Translations under genes and position numbers: made by a program
Shown: in pieces, positions 12,035 through 24,440 of the stretch
How positions within the stretch are numbered: the first letter of the stretch is position 1
How the letters are laid out: the number at the start of each line of letters is the position of its first letter
Source: Lepiota brunneoincarnata
Taxonomy: Eukaryota > Basidiomycota > Agaricomycetes > Agaricales > Agaricaceae
Length of the DNA stretch: 64,000 nt
NCBI GenBank assembly: GCA_023014365.1
Contig: JAEBUN010000002.1
Location: forward strand, 1,240,001 to 1,304,000
Reading direction: 5' to 3'
Notes under the pieces: generated by a model
Told to the model about the DNA's origin: nothing
The model's database searches: none
What the model saw: the letters and a program-made list of their open reading frames with translations, nothing else

Positions 12035-12551
12035 ATGCCAGAGTCCGACACATATAACACAGTCACCTTCGATGGTTTCGTAGCTTTACACCAAATGCCT
12101 CCCCCTGGACCTGGTTACTATCATGCACGCCGGCAGCTCTGGCTCACCCCCCGGCAGGATGTTCTTCAGGGTCTGTCCCAAATCCAACCAATTTCTTCCT
12201 CGCGGAGGAAGCTGGAGAAACTGCTCCAAACCCCAGGAGCTGTCCACAGTGACACCTGCTGGAAGAACGGGATCGAGAAGGTCTGGAGGGGCTTGTCGAA
12301 GGGAGATCGTCTCAAACATAGATTACCCATGGGCCTCATCGTATGTGCTATGTTCATGCTCGAAAATAGATACCAAACTTCGCACAAAGATCAATGTTGT
12401 CCACGCATCTTGGGTGCGTGATGACACTTGGCCAATCGGCATGCAGGCTCCTGAGCCTGATGATGAATTACCTGAGGGTGCACATCCTGCACTCACGCGT
12501 GAGCGTCTTGACACGCCACCCACATCCTCCCGGCTTCCTCAAACCTCTTGA
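12035..12551 (+). CDS. Conserved-looking small protein of unknown function (155 aa)
   Basis: Two exons (12035-12340, 12390-12551) join in frame to 155 residues. The junction links LPMGLI to INVVHASWVRDD across a gtatgt...cacaaag intron. The sequence is Trp-, Pro- and Arg-rich: YYHARRQLWLTPRQDVLQ, SSSRRKLEKLLQTPGA, CWKNGIEKVWRGLSKGDRL, and an acidic Pro-rich tail ending SSRLPQTS. There is no signal peptide or membrane span. I do not recognise a domain. Codon use and the clean splice suggest a real gene; the compact helical core looks like a protein-binding module, but function is unknown. Start chosen at MPESDTYNTV; a longer in-frame N-terminus from 11885 looks non-coding. Confidence 0.6.
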
Positions 12552-12758
12552 TGACTTACAGCCGTCGAGGGTATAGCAGTTTTTAACGGGATGCTTCTCT
12601 TTTGGGCTCCAATCATGATTGGCCGTAGCATTCATTCTGTACGGCGCAGGGAGCACATGTTATGTATTCATTGGTGTGTTTCATCACCAAAATGTAGAAG
12701 TAGACTCAGAAGCAGCCGCGACTTGTTACTACCACGGTTGAGATTGGGTACCGAGTCC

Positions 12759-13193
12759 TCACGATCGCGAAGGCGGAGAAACCTAGGAGACGATTAGATG
12801 TACACGGCGACAAAAAATTGTCAAGGCTCACTAAAATCACACCGTCTCCTCGCACAAAGAGCATGTCCCACTTTCGTTTTGCAACCTGAAAATATCTAAG
12901 CCTGTTGCCTGTCAATCAATACATTCGGCATACATTGATGGTGTCCGACGAATCGGTGTCGACAATCATGATAATCTCCTCTACATCACTCATTATCAAG
13001 TTCATATGTCCGTCATAAGCCTGCCAAGGAATGTATTCAGTGAAACCAACTCGCTATATAGAGGCTGTAGACTTACATGAAGGATGCCACTTAATTCCCG
13101 ATCCCCCCTCAACTTTACAAAAACTCGCTCGCTGAGAGATAGGCGAATCAAGTCGAAAGGCTCCTGGATACCAGATGATGCCGCAGGATCCAT
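12759..13193 (-). CDS. LSM3: U6 snRNA-associated Sm-like protein LSm3
   Basis: Subunit of the LSm2-8 ring on U6 snRNA and of the cytoplasmic LSm1-7 decapping ring. Four exons (13077-13193, 12934-13020, 12832-12885, 12759-12782) give 93 residues, the normal size. Sm1 motif: [39 protein letters not shown] and DVEEI. Sm2 motif: [18 protein letters not shown], with the RGDG turn that binds RNA. Start at [10 protein letters not shown]. The gene is head-to-head with U1-C (ATGs 132 bp apart), so both spliceosomal genes probably share a promoter. Confidence 0.93.
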
Positions 13194-13325
13194 GAAGCTT
13201 TTGTATGAGGGTCAATACATAATTCCAGTATTAGGTCATGTGATATTAAAGGTTGAAACTCCGCACACTTATTTGGAAGAGCTTTGAAAACGTTGAAGAC
13301 GAGCACATCCTTCACGAGCTTTATC
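13194..13325. promoter_or_regulatory. Bidirectional promoter between LSM3 and U1-C
   Basis: These 132 bp separate the two start codons and must hold both 5' UTRs and promoters. No TATA box stands out. The co-location of two spliceosome subunits suggests joint control; this is inferred from layout only. Confidence 0.6.
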
Positions 13326-14210
13326 ATGCCAGTGAGTAGCTTGTTATCCATCACCATACCCGTTCCCTTCGCTGATGCATTACGGAATCAATGACTTAGA
13401 AACACTATTGCGATTATTGTGATGTTTTCCTTACTCACGATTCTGCATCAGGCGAGTATGCTTGCCAACCCCGAATGATATTCGCTGATTGTTCGTAACG
13501 AACAGTTCGGAAGGCTCACAACAATGGCCGTAACCATCTAGCAAATGTTAGAGACTATTATGCTTGTGTGTCATCCAAGGTTAATTTCTATTACAACCTG
13601 ACTGATTTGTTCCACAGCACTCGGACACGACAAGGCTCAAAACATCATTGACCAAATCACGGCGGCGTATGAATCAACAGGTGGTCCTCCTCCAGGAGGC
13701 TTCGGCTTTGGACCTCAACATCTCGGTGCCCCTCCTCCAAGCTTTGGACCTCCCCCCGGATTTGGTGGTCCAATGCCACCCCCAGGCTTCAACGGCCGTA
13801 GGTAGATGCATATCCTGGGTTGAACCTGATCTGAATCTATCGTAGCTCGGCCTCCGTTCCCTCCTGGTCCAGGTTTTCCTCCAATGATGCCACCCGGTGC
13901 GCCACCCTTTCCTCCTAACGGTATGCCCCCGCCAGGAATGCCCGCTCCACCCTTCCCTCCTGGTGCGTATCAGTTGCTCTAGAACTTGAAAACTACTGAC
14001 GGTGCTGCATTAGGTGGACCTCCGTTCCCGCCTGGTGGCTCTCCTGTGAACAATAATCAACCGCCCTTCTCTCCGAATAATGCGAGTGCTCCACCCAGCG
14101 GCCTGCCTCAAACTCAACAGTCCCCGCCCAACGGAGGTCCACCTGGCCCCCAACCAGGTGGCATAATGATGCACCCGGACAGGCTGAGAATGATGAGTGG
14201 TGGAAGGTAG
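13326..14210 (+). CDS. YHC1: U1 small nuclear ribonucleoprotein C (U1-C/Yhc1)
   Basis: U1 snRNP protein that stabilises pairing of U1 snRNA with the 5' splice site. Six exons (13326-13331, 13400-13451, 13506-13565, 13618-13797, 13846-13962, 14014-14210) sum to 612 nt, 203 residues. The N-terminus MPKHYCDYCDVFLTHDSAS followed by VRKAHNNGRNH is the U1-C C2H2 zinc finger (Cys6, Cys9, His24, His30), then LGHDKAQNIIDQIT and a long Pro/Gly-rich tail (PPFPPG-type repeats) ending MMSGGR. The first coding exon is 6 nt (Met-Pro). The second intron (13452-13505) uses a GC donor (CAG|gcgagt); the nearest GT would break the invariant VRKAH segment. Divergent from LSM3. Confidence 0.94.
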
Positions 14211-14398
14211 GCCTGGAAGGTATTATAGTACTCTGCTAAAAGAACTGTTCGGATTAAATAATAAAGACGAACGTGCGTTGGCCCGTTGCCTTATTTGGAA
14301 GGATAACAGCTCCGAAGTCCCAGTTTATATATAGCATATTACACTGTACTCACCCTTGGTCTCTCTTCCCCCCCCTCCCCCCTTCCGACACCCGCTAC

Positions 14399-14996
14399 AT
14401 GTCAACCCAGCCTCTCCTCCAGCGTACCGCCACGAAGCGCATCGCGCTTCCTGTCCGTGTCGAACCAAAGGTCTCGTTTGCCAATGAGCGGACGTTCCTA
14501 TCCTGGCTCCATTTCACTGTCGTCCTTGGTGGTCTTGCAGTCGGTTTGCTGAACTTTGGTGACAAAGTATATACCACCCGACCCGGAATTCTGACCTAAA
14601 CTGATGACTTGACCCGATGTAGGTTGGAAAAATCAGTGCAGGGATGTTTTCAGTTGTCGGTTAGTGGTCCCTGGGTGCTTCCCAGAAAAACAAGGGTTGA
14701 CATATGTGCAAAACTCGTAGCAATGGCCATCATGGTTTACGCGCTGTACACCTATCATTGGAGGGCGGCTTCCATTCGTCGGGGTGGCCGTGGGCCATAT
14801 GACGACCGAATAGGACCCGTATGTTACCTTCGTCACTGTTCTTCCTGAGTAAACACCAACCTCACGTGGTGCTTTTCAGACGGTCTTGTGTATCGCACTC
14901 CTAAGTATGATTTTCAAGTCCCACTCTGGTTCGGGCTCAACGCATTTTACAGTTGCTGTTATAGTGAACTTCATCTTGAGGTTCACAGAGGGTTGA
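14399..14996 (+). CDS. VTC1: Vacuolar transporter chaperone VTC1
   Basis: Small integral membrane subunit of the VTC polyphosphate polymerase complex on vacuole/ER membranes (family knowledge). It starts [20 protein letters not shown], then [20 protein letters not shown], a VTC1 hallmark. Three transmembrane segments follow: [34 protein letters not shown] and [17 protein letters not shown]. The cytosolic loop holds [22 protein letters not shown]. The CDS has five exons, two of them short (37 and 25 nt). It ends LRFTEG, about 125-130 residues, as expected. It faces the 3' end of SWC4; the two stop codons are only 86 bp apart. Confidence 0.92.
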
Positions 14997-15082
14997 AGGT
15001 TGAGGGATACCCCAGATCCCGAGCAATCCCCTCCTGTGCACGTAGTTTCGTGTCTATATCCAGTTCTTTATTTACATCAAAA

Positions 15083-16969
15083 CTAGTTACGCTTCTGCCG
15101 CTTTGTATTACCTCTAGTTGATGTGTCTACTGACGACACAGACATCGACCGACGAGACTGATGTAATAAATTAACGACTGAACAAGCTCACAAGACACCA
15201 ACTTACCTGCTTCCGACCACCCCTTGCACTGCGCATACTGGCGACGCTCTGAGCTCTCTCATCTTCTCCCATCTCTCCCTCGATAACGCTTCCGTCAACA
15301 TCCATACCATCCGCGTTTATATCCTCCCCAACCGATCCAGCCTCTTGTCCTTCTTTAAGCCCTAGCCGAGTCTTGAGCACCTGAATGTCATATTCCACCT
15401 TATCAACGACACGTTTAGTTTCCACCAGTGCCATTGTGGCCTCCAACAGCGACTCCAACTGCATTACATTATCTCGTGTTGGCATGACCAGACGTGTGTG
15501 CGAAATACCCAGTTCCGCCAAAGCTTGCGTGACCTTTGGTGCAATGGCGGCCTTGGGTACAGGGAGCTTGAATGAGCGGAGATATGCCGGTTGGTGGGCG
15601 GCTTTAGTAGCAGAGGTTGTATTGAGGAGCTCCGTTCGGATGATACAGTGTTGGGCGTCTGCAATCGGCGAAACACATGAGCTACTCTTTGAGCTGTCCG
15701 AGTGTAAACGTCCTTGGCACAGCGAACACACGTACCGTAAGCGGCGCTCTTGGCGGGTTGGGGCCTCTTGAGGGCAGGTGCACTGATAGAGGATGTGGAT
15801 GGTGTAGCTGGTGATTCAGAATCAAGACCGCCTTTCTTCTTCCTTTTAGAATCCATTAGGGTTGTTTGACCAAGCGAGTTCACATCGTCTTCTACAATGT
15901 CAGGTAGACCAGAATCAATCCCCGCCAGCACCCTCAGCAGTTCTTCCCGTTCCCGTTTGAACCGACGTTCGTGCTGCTCCAGTTTTTTTATTTCAATATA
16001 GAGTGCTTCTTCTTCAACTACTTGCTCTGGCGTCCTATTTTCAAGGCTTGCAAGATATTTCTTACGAGTTAATTCCCGTTCTGCTTGTTACCTGAATTTT
16101 GAACTGATCACGAGAGGAAATGGATATATACCCTTGTCGAACTGGAAACTCGATAACAGCTGCGCCTTGCTCGCCTCATCCCCTCCCCACGGTCGATTCC
16201 GTACGAGCTTGCGGCAGACGCTGTAATAACGGTCTTTCAGGTCCTTTTGAATGAGATTAAGACCAGCGACCGAAACGCGATAGGGATTATATACCTCTAA
16301 AGATCGTTGGATACCCCCTGGATAATCATAGCGGTCATGAATAATATACCATCGTGTGTCGAAATCTCGAACCAAAGCAAAAAGGTAGTCGGTTTCTTCC
16401 TTCATCCACTCCCTGTCTGTGAACTTCAAATCAGCGTCGGGTTCCCGAAATTGATTTGCTGAAACATACCTTCTAGGAAGCGAATGTATTCATCCTGAGA
16501 GTACGTGAAGGAAGGTGCCTGGACATTGTATCTCGCAAAAGGATATTCTAGAGCATACAATAAGTAGACAGTGGAAGAGCAGCTATCGAAATCCATACCT
16601 GCATTGGGGTCCGAGTTGGCTTTGACCCAGTGCCTAAGTTCAAGCCCGTCGGTCCGCGCGCCGTTCTTGAAAGGCCGCCACTCCCTTGTACCAATACCAA
16701 TCAGAGTCAAATAAGTCATCGAGTGTAAAGAATCGCCACCATCTCGTACGTGAACCAACACCAAGGTTTGGTTTCTGCTTCAGACGTGGTCTGGAAAGCT
16801 GGGTTGCGAGTGTCGGTGCAGACGGGCCAATGAGAGAATACAATTCACGAGAAATCCCGTCGGGTTTCTTCACATTGGACGAACTCGTGCGCTTGGGTTG
16901 CGATGGGCCCGCAGAGGAGCCTATGTCGAGCGAGAGCGCGCTACGAATATCTGCGGCTGAGGCGTTCAT
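15083..16969 (-). CDS. SWC4: SWR1/NuA4 subunit SWC4 (DMAP1 homologue)
   Basis: Chromatin subunit shared by the NuA4 acetyltransferase and SWR1 H2A.Z exchange complexes. N-terminus MNASAADIRSALSL, KKPDGISRELYSLIG. The SANT-like domain includes KFTDREWMKEETDYLFALV, RDFDTRWYIIHDRYDY and LKDRYYSVCRKLVRNRPWGG, all classical DMAP1/Swc4 signatures. Then come a helical ERELTRKKYL...EEEALYIEIKKLEQHE region and the conserved DMAP1 C-terminal domain with AYLRSFKLPVPK and LGISHTRLVMPTRDNV. The last exon, after an acceptor at about 15155, adds SRRSMSVSSVDTSTRG and KRQKRN. Start at 16969, 186 bp from the divergent AAA ATPase. At least five introns. Confidence 0.88.
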
Positions 16970-17155
16970 GGTAAAAGATGACGAGTCACGTGCTATTGAA
17001 TGTCTATACTTCTGTACTTTATTACTGTCGTTCATCATCACACCGCACGGACTTATGGATCCTTGTGGGAACACTGATTGATGTCCTCAAGCATAGTCAA
17101 CAGCATTCTACCTTCTTTCATTAACCCCACCCTGCCCACACACAGCAACCCCACG

Positions 17156-19566
17156 ATGGACGATGCTTTCGTCAACGTTTGGCTCGACGGCGATGAGTCA
17201 CCCGAATCCGCGAAGAAGAGCTTCTACGATTCATGGATTGACAAAGGTACAATGATATCCTCACATACAAATGGCTGCTAAATGGCCGTCCAGCATCGGC
17301 GAAACACGCTGATCCCGTTCTCATTGGGTACAGCACAATTTCCTACGTCGCCGAGCACTCGCTTATGGATTTTACATCAGCGCCCACCGTCTTCGTAAAC
17401 TATACCCCAAGCATTCCTTGGTCTCCACTGGGGCCTACGATCTCAATGTCCTCTCTTATCCTGGAGCCACGACCACCCCACTCCCATCTACTCCTCTCAT
17501 CACCGAAGTACTATTTGTCCCGTTTGCTAGGAGCTTGCGAGGGATGCCAGGGGTTCTTGTTGACCAGGTCAGATTTGGGGCGTTTCAGGTCGTCTGGAAG
17601 GTGAGCCAGCCGTCTTTCTCACAGCCGAACAACCATGACATCGTCATCTAGGGTCATGAATTCTTGCTTTACACGGCAAGTGTGAGTTTTTCTTTGTCGT
17701 TGTGCACAGATGCGGTACTTGATCGTCTCCGTAGTATCCTATACAACGTGCCACTATCACCCAGTCCTATATCCTTCACGAAGGTATGCGATAGCAGATT
17801 CTGCACTAATTTCCCATAATTCTGACGCTTCGCTACGTACACGTACAGGTCCAGAGGAAAGAACAAGGATGTTTCTCATGAGCATTGGTGCCTGGTCGCA
17901 TGAACTCCATGACGAAGTTTGGGTCTTTAATCAAGGGTTTTGGGACAAAGACCGCGCTCTCTGGGAAGAGATTTGCAAAGCTGACTGGAACGATGTGATC
18001 ATGAAGGAGGATTTCAAGACAGCATTAAAGAAGGATGTATACGGCTTCTTCTCGGCAGAGGGAGTGTACAAAAAGCTTGCGGTTCCTTGGAAGGTATAGA
18101 CCGACTACTTTGATCCACTTTTATCCGACTCAAACATTTCTAGCGTGGCCTCATTCTGTACGGACCCCCAGGTAGTTCACCATTATCTTGGATATCCACG
18201 ACGTTGATTGACGGATAACAGGCAATGGGAAGACCATTACCCTCAAGGCGATTATGAAGTCCTGCTCCGAGAATGGATTTGTTCCCCTTTACGTCAAGTC
18301 TTTCCAGAGTATGTTTCCCTGGTTAATTCTTCGCTTCAAATTACTAATTATCCACGCAGGCTGGAAAGGGGAAGAAGGTGCTATGGCTGACGTATTTAGT
18401 CAAGCCCGTCAATTAGCCCCCTCTGTCCTAGTTTTGGAAGATTTGGATAGTCTGGTTAACGACCGCAACCGGTCATATTTCCTAAACCAGCTTGATGGAT
18501 TAGAGGGAAACAATGGCTTGCTGATTATTGGCACCACTAACCACTTTGACCGTCTGGATCCTGGCTTGAGCGCTCGCCCGAGCCGATTCGACCGCAAGTT
18601 GTGAGTGTAGAATATAATTGGTGGCTTCGTCGTTAGTCACATACTCGTAGCTTGTTCAATGACCCAGACAGAGAAGAGCGTGGCCTGTACGCGAAATACT
18701 GGCAGGATAAACTAGCCGATAATCTAGAGATTGACTTCCCCGATTCCCTCATCAGCACTTTTGTCGAATTGACTAGCGGTTTCAGCTTTGCCTATCTCAA
18801 GGAGGCCTTGTGCGTTTTTTTAAAAAGACTTTGTCTTCTAATCGACTGAATCCTTGTACTTAGTGTCTCGACTCTCGTAACTCTAGCCGGCGTCTCAGGG
18901 GACAAACCATCGTTCGCGAAACTTTTAAAGGAACAGATCCACGATCTCCGCAAACAACTCGACAGAGATGAACTAAAGAGTGCGCCGGGTACTGCTAGAC
19001 TCATGGACACAAATACAGAAGCCCCTTCGCGCCCAACTGAACTAGTGTCGAGAAACGAACGTGACGTCCGAGTCTTGTTGGATGCCCTGAACGATCATAT
19101 CCTCGCGGGAGACCCTCGCGAAAGGCTCTACACTTTACTTCATCAATCAGAACCCCAAGCGCTCGACGCTGAAGCTCAAAGGGTTCGCATTATACTCGAC
19201 TCCCTTTCCGAGTCCGCCAATGCGAGCACCTTGCCTCGCGTATATCGCCCGTTCATACCCCATAACACAAGGCAGAATGAGGAGGATAGTACAAGTGCTC
19301 GCACTAGCGGCAAGGCTGAAGCTGAAACGAATGAGCGCGACCAAGATTTGTTCGATCACATATGTCCTCAGCTATCTCAGTCAGATAGCCAGGATAACAT
19401 GGCGACCAATAGGATTTATCAACGCCGCCTGCCGTCTCCACCTGGACCGCCTGGCATGGGATGGCATCCGTCGATGCTCTCCGGACCTACCCCTCCAGGG
19501 TCACTTGTTCAGTCCCGGTCTGTCCAATATCGCCGTACCAATTTTGACGCGAGCGACTTGGCTTAA
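17156..19566 (+). CDS. AAA+ ATPase with Pro-rich C-terminal tail
   Basis: AAA-family ATPase. Walker A GPPGNGKTITLKAIMKS is split by an intron (about 18172-18220); Walker B is VLVLEDLDSL, sensor 1 is IIGTTNHFDRLDPGL, and the Arg-finger region is RPSRFDRKL. The N-terminal 250 residues (about 17156-18100), with YDLNVLSYPGA and RGMPGVLVDQVRFGAF, form a fungal domain seen in Agaricomycete AAA proteins of unknown role; the first small exons there are not fully resolved. The C-terminal region after about 18980 is a charged and Pro-rich extension ending NFDASDLA. It resembles neither BCS1 nor FtsH-type AAA closely; function unknown. Start at MDDAFVNVWLDG; an upstream in-frame ATG at 17081 exists. Confidence 0.72.
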
Positions 19567-19709
19567 TTGTCTGAATGTAACCCTATGTATTTGTAGATTA
19601 CTTAAGGTGATAGGACGCTTATCTTATCTTATGCTCGAATTGGGTAGTCGGTGCAAGATCGATGGCTCAACTCTGATCACCCAGCTCGCCAACTACATCT
19701 ACCAGGCTC

Positions 19710-22495
19710 ATGACGCCATCCGCGGGCGACCCCATTATTACTTTGTTCCAATCTATTGGATTGAGCCCGTCGAAAGCCGCAGAAGCTGCAAAATCACCCA
19801 AAACAGCCGCTATCCTTAAGGAGCTCATCGACCAAAACGAATCCATCGCAAAGGGCCTGGGTGAAAAGAAGGCGGGGCTTATCGTTGCACTTTCCAGTGC
19901 GCTGAGTAAAGCACCAAACGTCGCAGCACCGGAGAAAGGTTATGTGCTTGAGAGGATACTGGAGGGAGATTTGAGGTCTGTGGACCAGGTCAACGGTGCG
20001 CCCATTCTGCCCTGCGCACGCTACTCGTGGTACTGAGCGTCGATCATCAACTCACAGCTGCCGTGAAACATGCCGAGGCCAATAAGATCCCTTTTGACAA
20101 AGGTGACTTTGACCAGAGCTGTGGTGTAGGTAAATACCCACTCTCGTGGTAGCTAGAGGAGGCCTATTTAAATAACCATGACCTCAGGCTTCGCCATTAC
20201 GCCCGAGGAGCTGATTGCTCAGGTAACGAATTATATCACATCAACAAACCCATCCGGATGGGCCAACCTCGGCACAGTCATCAATGCGCTAAGAGGTAGC
20301 CCAGGGCTGCGGTGGGCTAATCCGCTGGATGTGAAGAACGCTGTCGAGAAAGTGTTCCTGGAGAGATTCGGCTCCAAAGAAGCGGCGAAGCCGAAAACGA
20401 AGGTACATCGTACGTCCATTGTGTCATCTTTGAGTGCAATACTAAGGCCAAATCGCTCAGGAGCCCAAAAAGGACACAAAGAAATCCGCAAAGGAAGAAA
20501 ATCTCAAAGAAAGCGCCGCCGCCACTCGCAGAGCCGTTTTCGAGGAAGGTTTCCTGGGAGCACTTCACAAGCCTGGGGAAAACTTGCAGATCCACCCCCG
20601 CCTCAGAGAACAACACCTAGCGGTAACGAAAGGGGCTGTTTGGACCCGGTTCCCGCCTGAGCCCAATGGCTACTTGCACATCGGGCACTCGAAAGCCATT
20701 TTTGTTAATTATGGTTACGCAGCCCACCACGGGGGAAAGTGTTATCTACGATATGACGATACGAACCCAGAGAAGGAGGAGGGGCGATACTTCGAGAGCA
20801 TCCTCGAGATGGTGAGATGGCTCGGGTTTGAGCCGTGGAAGATCACATACTCGAGTGATTATTTCGATCAACTTTATGACCTTGCGGTGGAGTTGATCAA
20901 GCGTGGGAAGGCATATGTCTGCCATTGTTCTCGTCAGCACCTCCATTTCGAATCCTTTGTGTTTATTTCCAGCTAATTTTGGTGATACAGAGGAAGAAGT
21001 TAAGGCTGACCGTGGAGAGAAAAAGGCGAAACCCCGCCCTTGCATACACCGCGACCGACCTATTGAAGAATCTTTGGCAGAATTTGAGAACATGAAAGAC
21101 GGGAGATACAAACCGAAAGAGGCCGCTCTGCGTATGAAACAGGACTTGAATGATGGTAACCCGCAGATGTGGGATCTAACAGCATATCGGGTCCTCGAGA
21201 CGCCTCACCATCGGACGCGCGACAAGTGGGGAATTTACCCCACATATGACTTCACCCATTGTCTTGTTGACAGCATGGAAAATATTTCGTGAGTATATAC
21301 AATGCTCAAGTCAAGGTTGAGGTACTCAACACAACCCAGACATTCTCTATGTACGCCGGAGTTTATTGCGTCTCGCCAGTCGTATGATTGGCTGTGCGAC
21401 GCACTTGAAGTTTACAAGCCCAAGCAATCCGAATATGGCCGCTTGAATCTCGAGGGAACCATCACGTCCAAGAGGAAGATCCTGGCATTGGTAGAGGAAG
21501 GTTATGTGAATGGTTGGGATGACCCCCGTTTGTACACGCTCATCGCCCTCCGCCGTCGTGGAGTGCCTCCGGGTGCTATTCTTTCGTTCATCAGCACCCT
21601 TGGTGTCACTACCGCAAATTCCAACATTGAGATCGCCCGCTTTGAACAAGCCGTTCGTCAGTACCTCGAGGGGTCCGCGCCACGTCTCCTTATGGTCCTG
21701 CGCCCACTTAAGTTGACGATTTCGAACCTCCCAGAAGATTATGTTCTGATGGTTGAGAAGCCACTTCATCCTAAGGTTCCCGAGCTGGGCACGAGCAAGA
21801 TCCCGTTTACTCGTACAATTTATATCGAACGGGATGACTTCCGCCTCGAGGACTCCAAAGACTACTTCCGTCTTGCACCGGGGAAAACAGTTGGCTTGTT
21901 CCAGGCACCCTACCCTATCACCTGTACATCATACAAGACCGACTCTACTACCGGAGAAGTCACAGAACTTGTCTGCAAGCTCGAGAACGAGGGTCCTCAA
22001 GGGAAACCCCGGGCATTTATTCAGTGGGTCGCCGAACACGCGCCCACAGGAAGCCCCGTCAAAATTGACGAAGTTCACATCTTCCACCGGCTCTTCACGA
22101 GCGATCGTCCAGCGGGCGATTTCCGGAACGATATCAACCCGAACAGCTTGGAGATTGTTAGGGGCGCGCTTGTAGAAGTTGGGTTCTGGTCGTTGGCGAA
22201 ACGTTTGATCATCGAAGCCCAGAAAGAAGCCGAGGAACGGACGAAGAGGGCTCTTACGGGAAACAAGGATGTAGACGCAGCAGCAGATGCCCCTCGGGTT
22301 ACCAGCGCCCAATTGGTGGGCAACGAGTGCATCCGGTTCCAAGGTTTACGTGTCGCGTACTTTGCAGTCGACAAGGGTGCACGGGTCGCAGCTTTAGATG
22401 AGACGCTTAGTGTAGACCCAGGAAGGAGGCAGGGAGATTACTTGATTTTGAACCGTATCGTCAGTTTGAAGGAAGACTCAGGCAAGACTACATAG
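19710..22495 (+). CDS. GLN4: Glutaminyl-tRNA synthetase
   Basis: Class I cytosolic GlnRS that charges tRNA-Gln. The N-terminal helical domain (19710 to about 20440; [32 protein letters not shown]) is the eukaryote-specific tRNA-binding appendage. Then a Lys/Glu linker [15 protein letters not shown], and the catalytic Rossmann domain with [18 protein letters not shown] (HIGH motif), [27 protein letters not shown] and [13 protein letters not shown]. The KMSKS-equivalent loop is [12 protein letters not shown]. Two anticodon-binding beta-barrels follow ([26 protein letters not shown]). Introns near 19996-20056, 20130-20186, 20403-20460, 20938-20991 and 21288-21340. It ends EDSGKTT. Full-length housekeeping gene, in tandem with the AAA ATPase 144 bp upstream. 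Confidence 0.93.
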
Positions 22496-22689
22496 CTTTC
22501 TTACTACTTTCGGGTCAGGTTCGCCTGGGAAATTCATTAGATATTAACAGTACTGTTTTGTTCTTTCAGAGAAGTCGTGATATTCCGCCGAGAGGATGAA
22601 GTAGACGTGAGAAATCGTAACACAATGAATGTGAAGAATTATGAACTAAGCTCCAAGGAATATAGCAAGGACAAAAAGTGACAAAAGAA

Positions 22690-24440
22690 TCAGTACTCAG
22701 CCTCTTCAACGTCAGCCGAGTCAATACCAACTTCCTCGTAATCCTTCTCGAGAGCTGCCAAGTCCTCGCGAGCCTCAGAGAATTCACCTTCTTCCATACC
22801 CTCACCAACATACCAGTGTACGAAGGCGCGCTTAGAGTAGAGAAGGTCGAACTTGTGATCAAGACGACTCCACGCGGTGGAGATAGCAGTGGTGTTGGAT
22901 AACATGCACATGCTGCGGGAGACCTTAGCCAAGTCACCACCTGGGACATGGGCAGGAGGCTCATTGCAGATACCAAGCTTGAAGCCAGTGGGACACCAGT
23001 CAACAAACTGAATGGTGCGCTTGGTCTTAATGATCGACACAGCAGCGTTAACGTCCTTGGGGACAACATCACCGCGGTAGAGGAGAGCGCAAGCCACTAT
23101 TTTCAATCAGGATTTGTGCGGTCAAACATGCGGCTAGGGACCTACTATATTTCCCCTCACGGGGATCACACTTAACCATCTGGTTGCCAGGTTCAAAGCA
23201 GGAGAAGGTCATGTCAGCAACTGAATTCTGCTCATGGTGAGCTTTTTCGGCAGAGACGATGGGAGCGAAGGTGGCGAGAGGGAAGTGAATGCGGGGGAAA
23301 CTAAGCCAGGGGGATGTTTAGCTTTGCCCTGAATATAGGAGTGAAACCGACTCACGGAACCAAGTTGGTCTGGAACTCATTCAAATCAACATTCAGGGAA
23401 CCATCGAAACGCAAGGAGGCAGTAATAGAAGAGACAACTTGGGCAATCAGCCGATTAAGGTTGACAAGGCTGGGAGACGTGATGTTGAGGTTCTTTTTGC
23501 AAATGTCGTAGATAGCTTCGTTATCGACCTAGAGACCTGAAGTTTTAGAGGGATCAACACCATTTCAAGCTCAGCGTACCATGAAGGAACAATCGGAGTG
23601 TTCAAGGGTGGTGTGAGTGGTGAGCACAGAGTTGTAGGGCTCAACGACAGAGTTGGCTAAGGTGGGAGCAGGGTAGACACTGAATTCTAACTTGGACTTT
23701 TTGCCATAGTCGGTGGAAAGGCGCTCAAGTATGAGAGCACCAAAGCCAGAGCCAGTTCCACCACCGAAGGAGTGGAAGACGAAGAATCCTTGAAGGCCTG
23801 AGCAATTATCTGCGAGGCGGCGGACCTTATCCATCACGGTGTCGATCTGCTCCTTTCCGATGGTATAGTGGCCACGTGCGTCTAAACCGCGTTTGCTCCG
23901 ATAAGGGTGTATCCGAGTTTAAATTTAGTTATGCGACACGTACAATTGCTAGCAGCGTCTTCCTTGCCGGTAACAAGAGTCTCAGGGTGGAAAAGACTCC
24001 TGTATGGACCATTCCTAACTTCATCGATGACATTCGGCTCCAGATCGACGTAGAGGGAGCGGGGTACATGCTTCCCAGCAGCGGTCTCGGAGAAGAACGT
24101 GCTGAAGCCATCGTCACTGTGCGAAGGGGAACCTTCAGCGAGACGACCGTCGGGCTGAAATGTGATTCAGTACACATGATCTAAAGTCATGAACTATATG
24201 TGACTAACGCTAAGACCGTGCTCGACGGTGTAGAGCTCCCCTATGATAATCAGATCAGTATCGTGGCAGCGTTGAAAAATGGGTAAGGCGTGTATAGAAA
24301 GAAGTAGACGCGTTTCTAAGCAGCATCTCGCGACACGCGCCGCTAGCAGTTCAACAATGTACCCAGTAATCAAACTTACAGCAGGCATTACCAATCTGAA
24401 CACCAGCCTGACCGACGTGTACAGAGATGACTTCGCGCAT
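22690..24440 (-). CDS. Alpha-tubulin, copy 1
   Basis: Alpha subunit of the tubulin heterodimer. It starts [20 protein letters not shown]; it carries [18 protein letters not shown], the GTP-binding [54 protein letters not shown] and [20 protein letters not shown], and ends [10 protein letters not shown] with the terminal Tyr used in detyrosination. The Lys40 loop reads [10 protein letters not shown], so the acetylatable Lys is absent. The last coding exon (22690 to about 23098) is long and lacks two introns found in copy 2. The catalytic Glu of the T7 loop region is retained. About 450 residues after splicing. The paralogue sits 5.7 kb away on the other strand. Confidence 0.95.
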
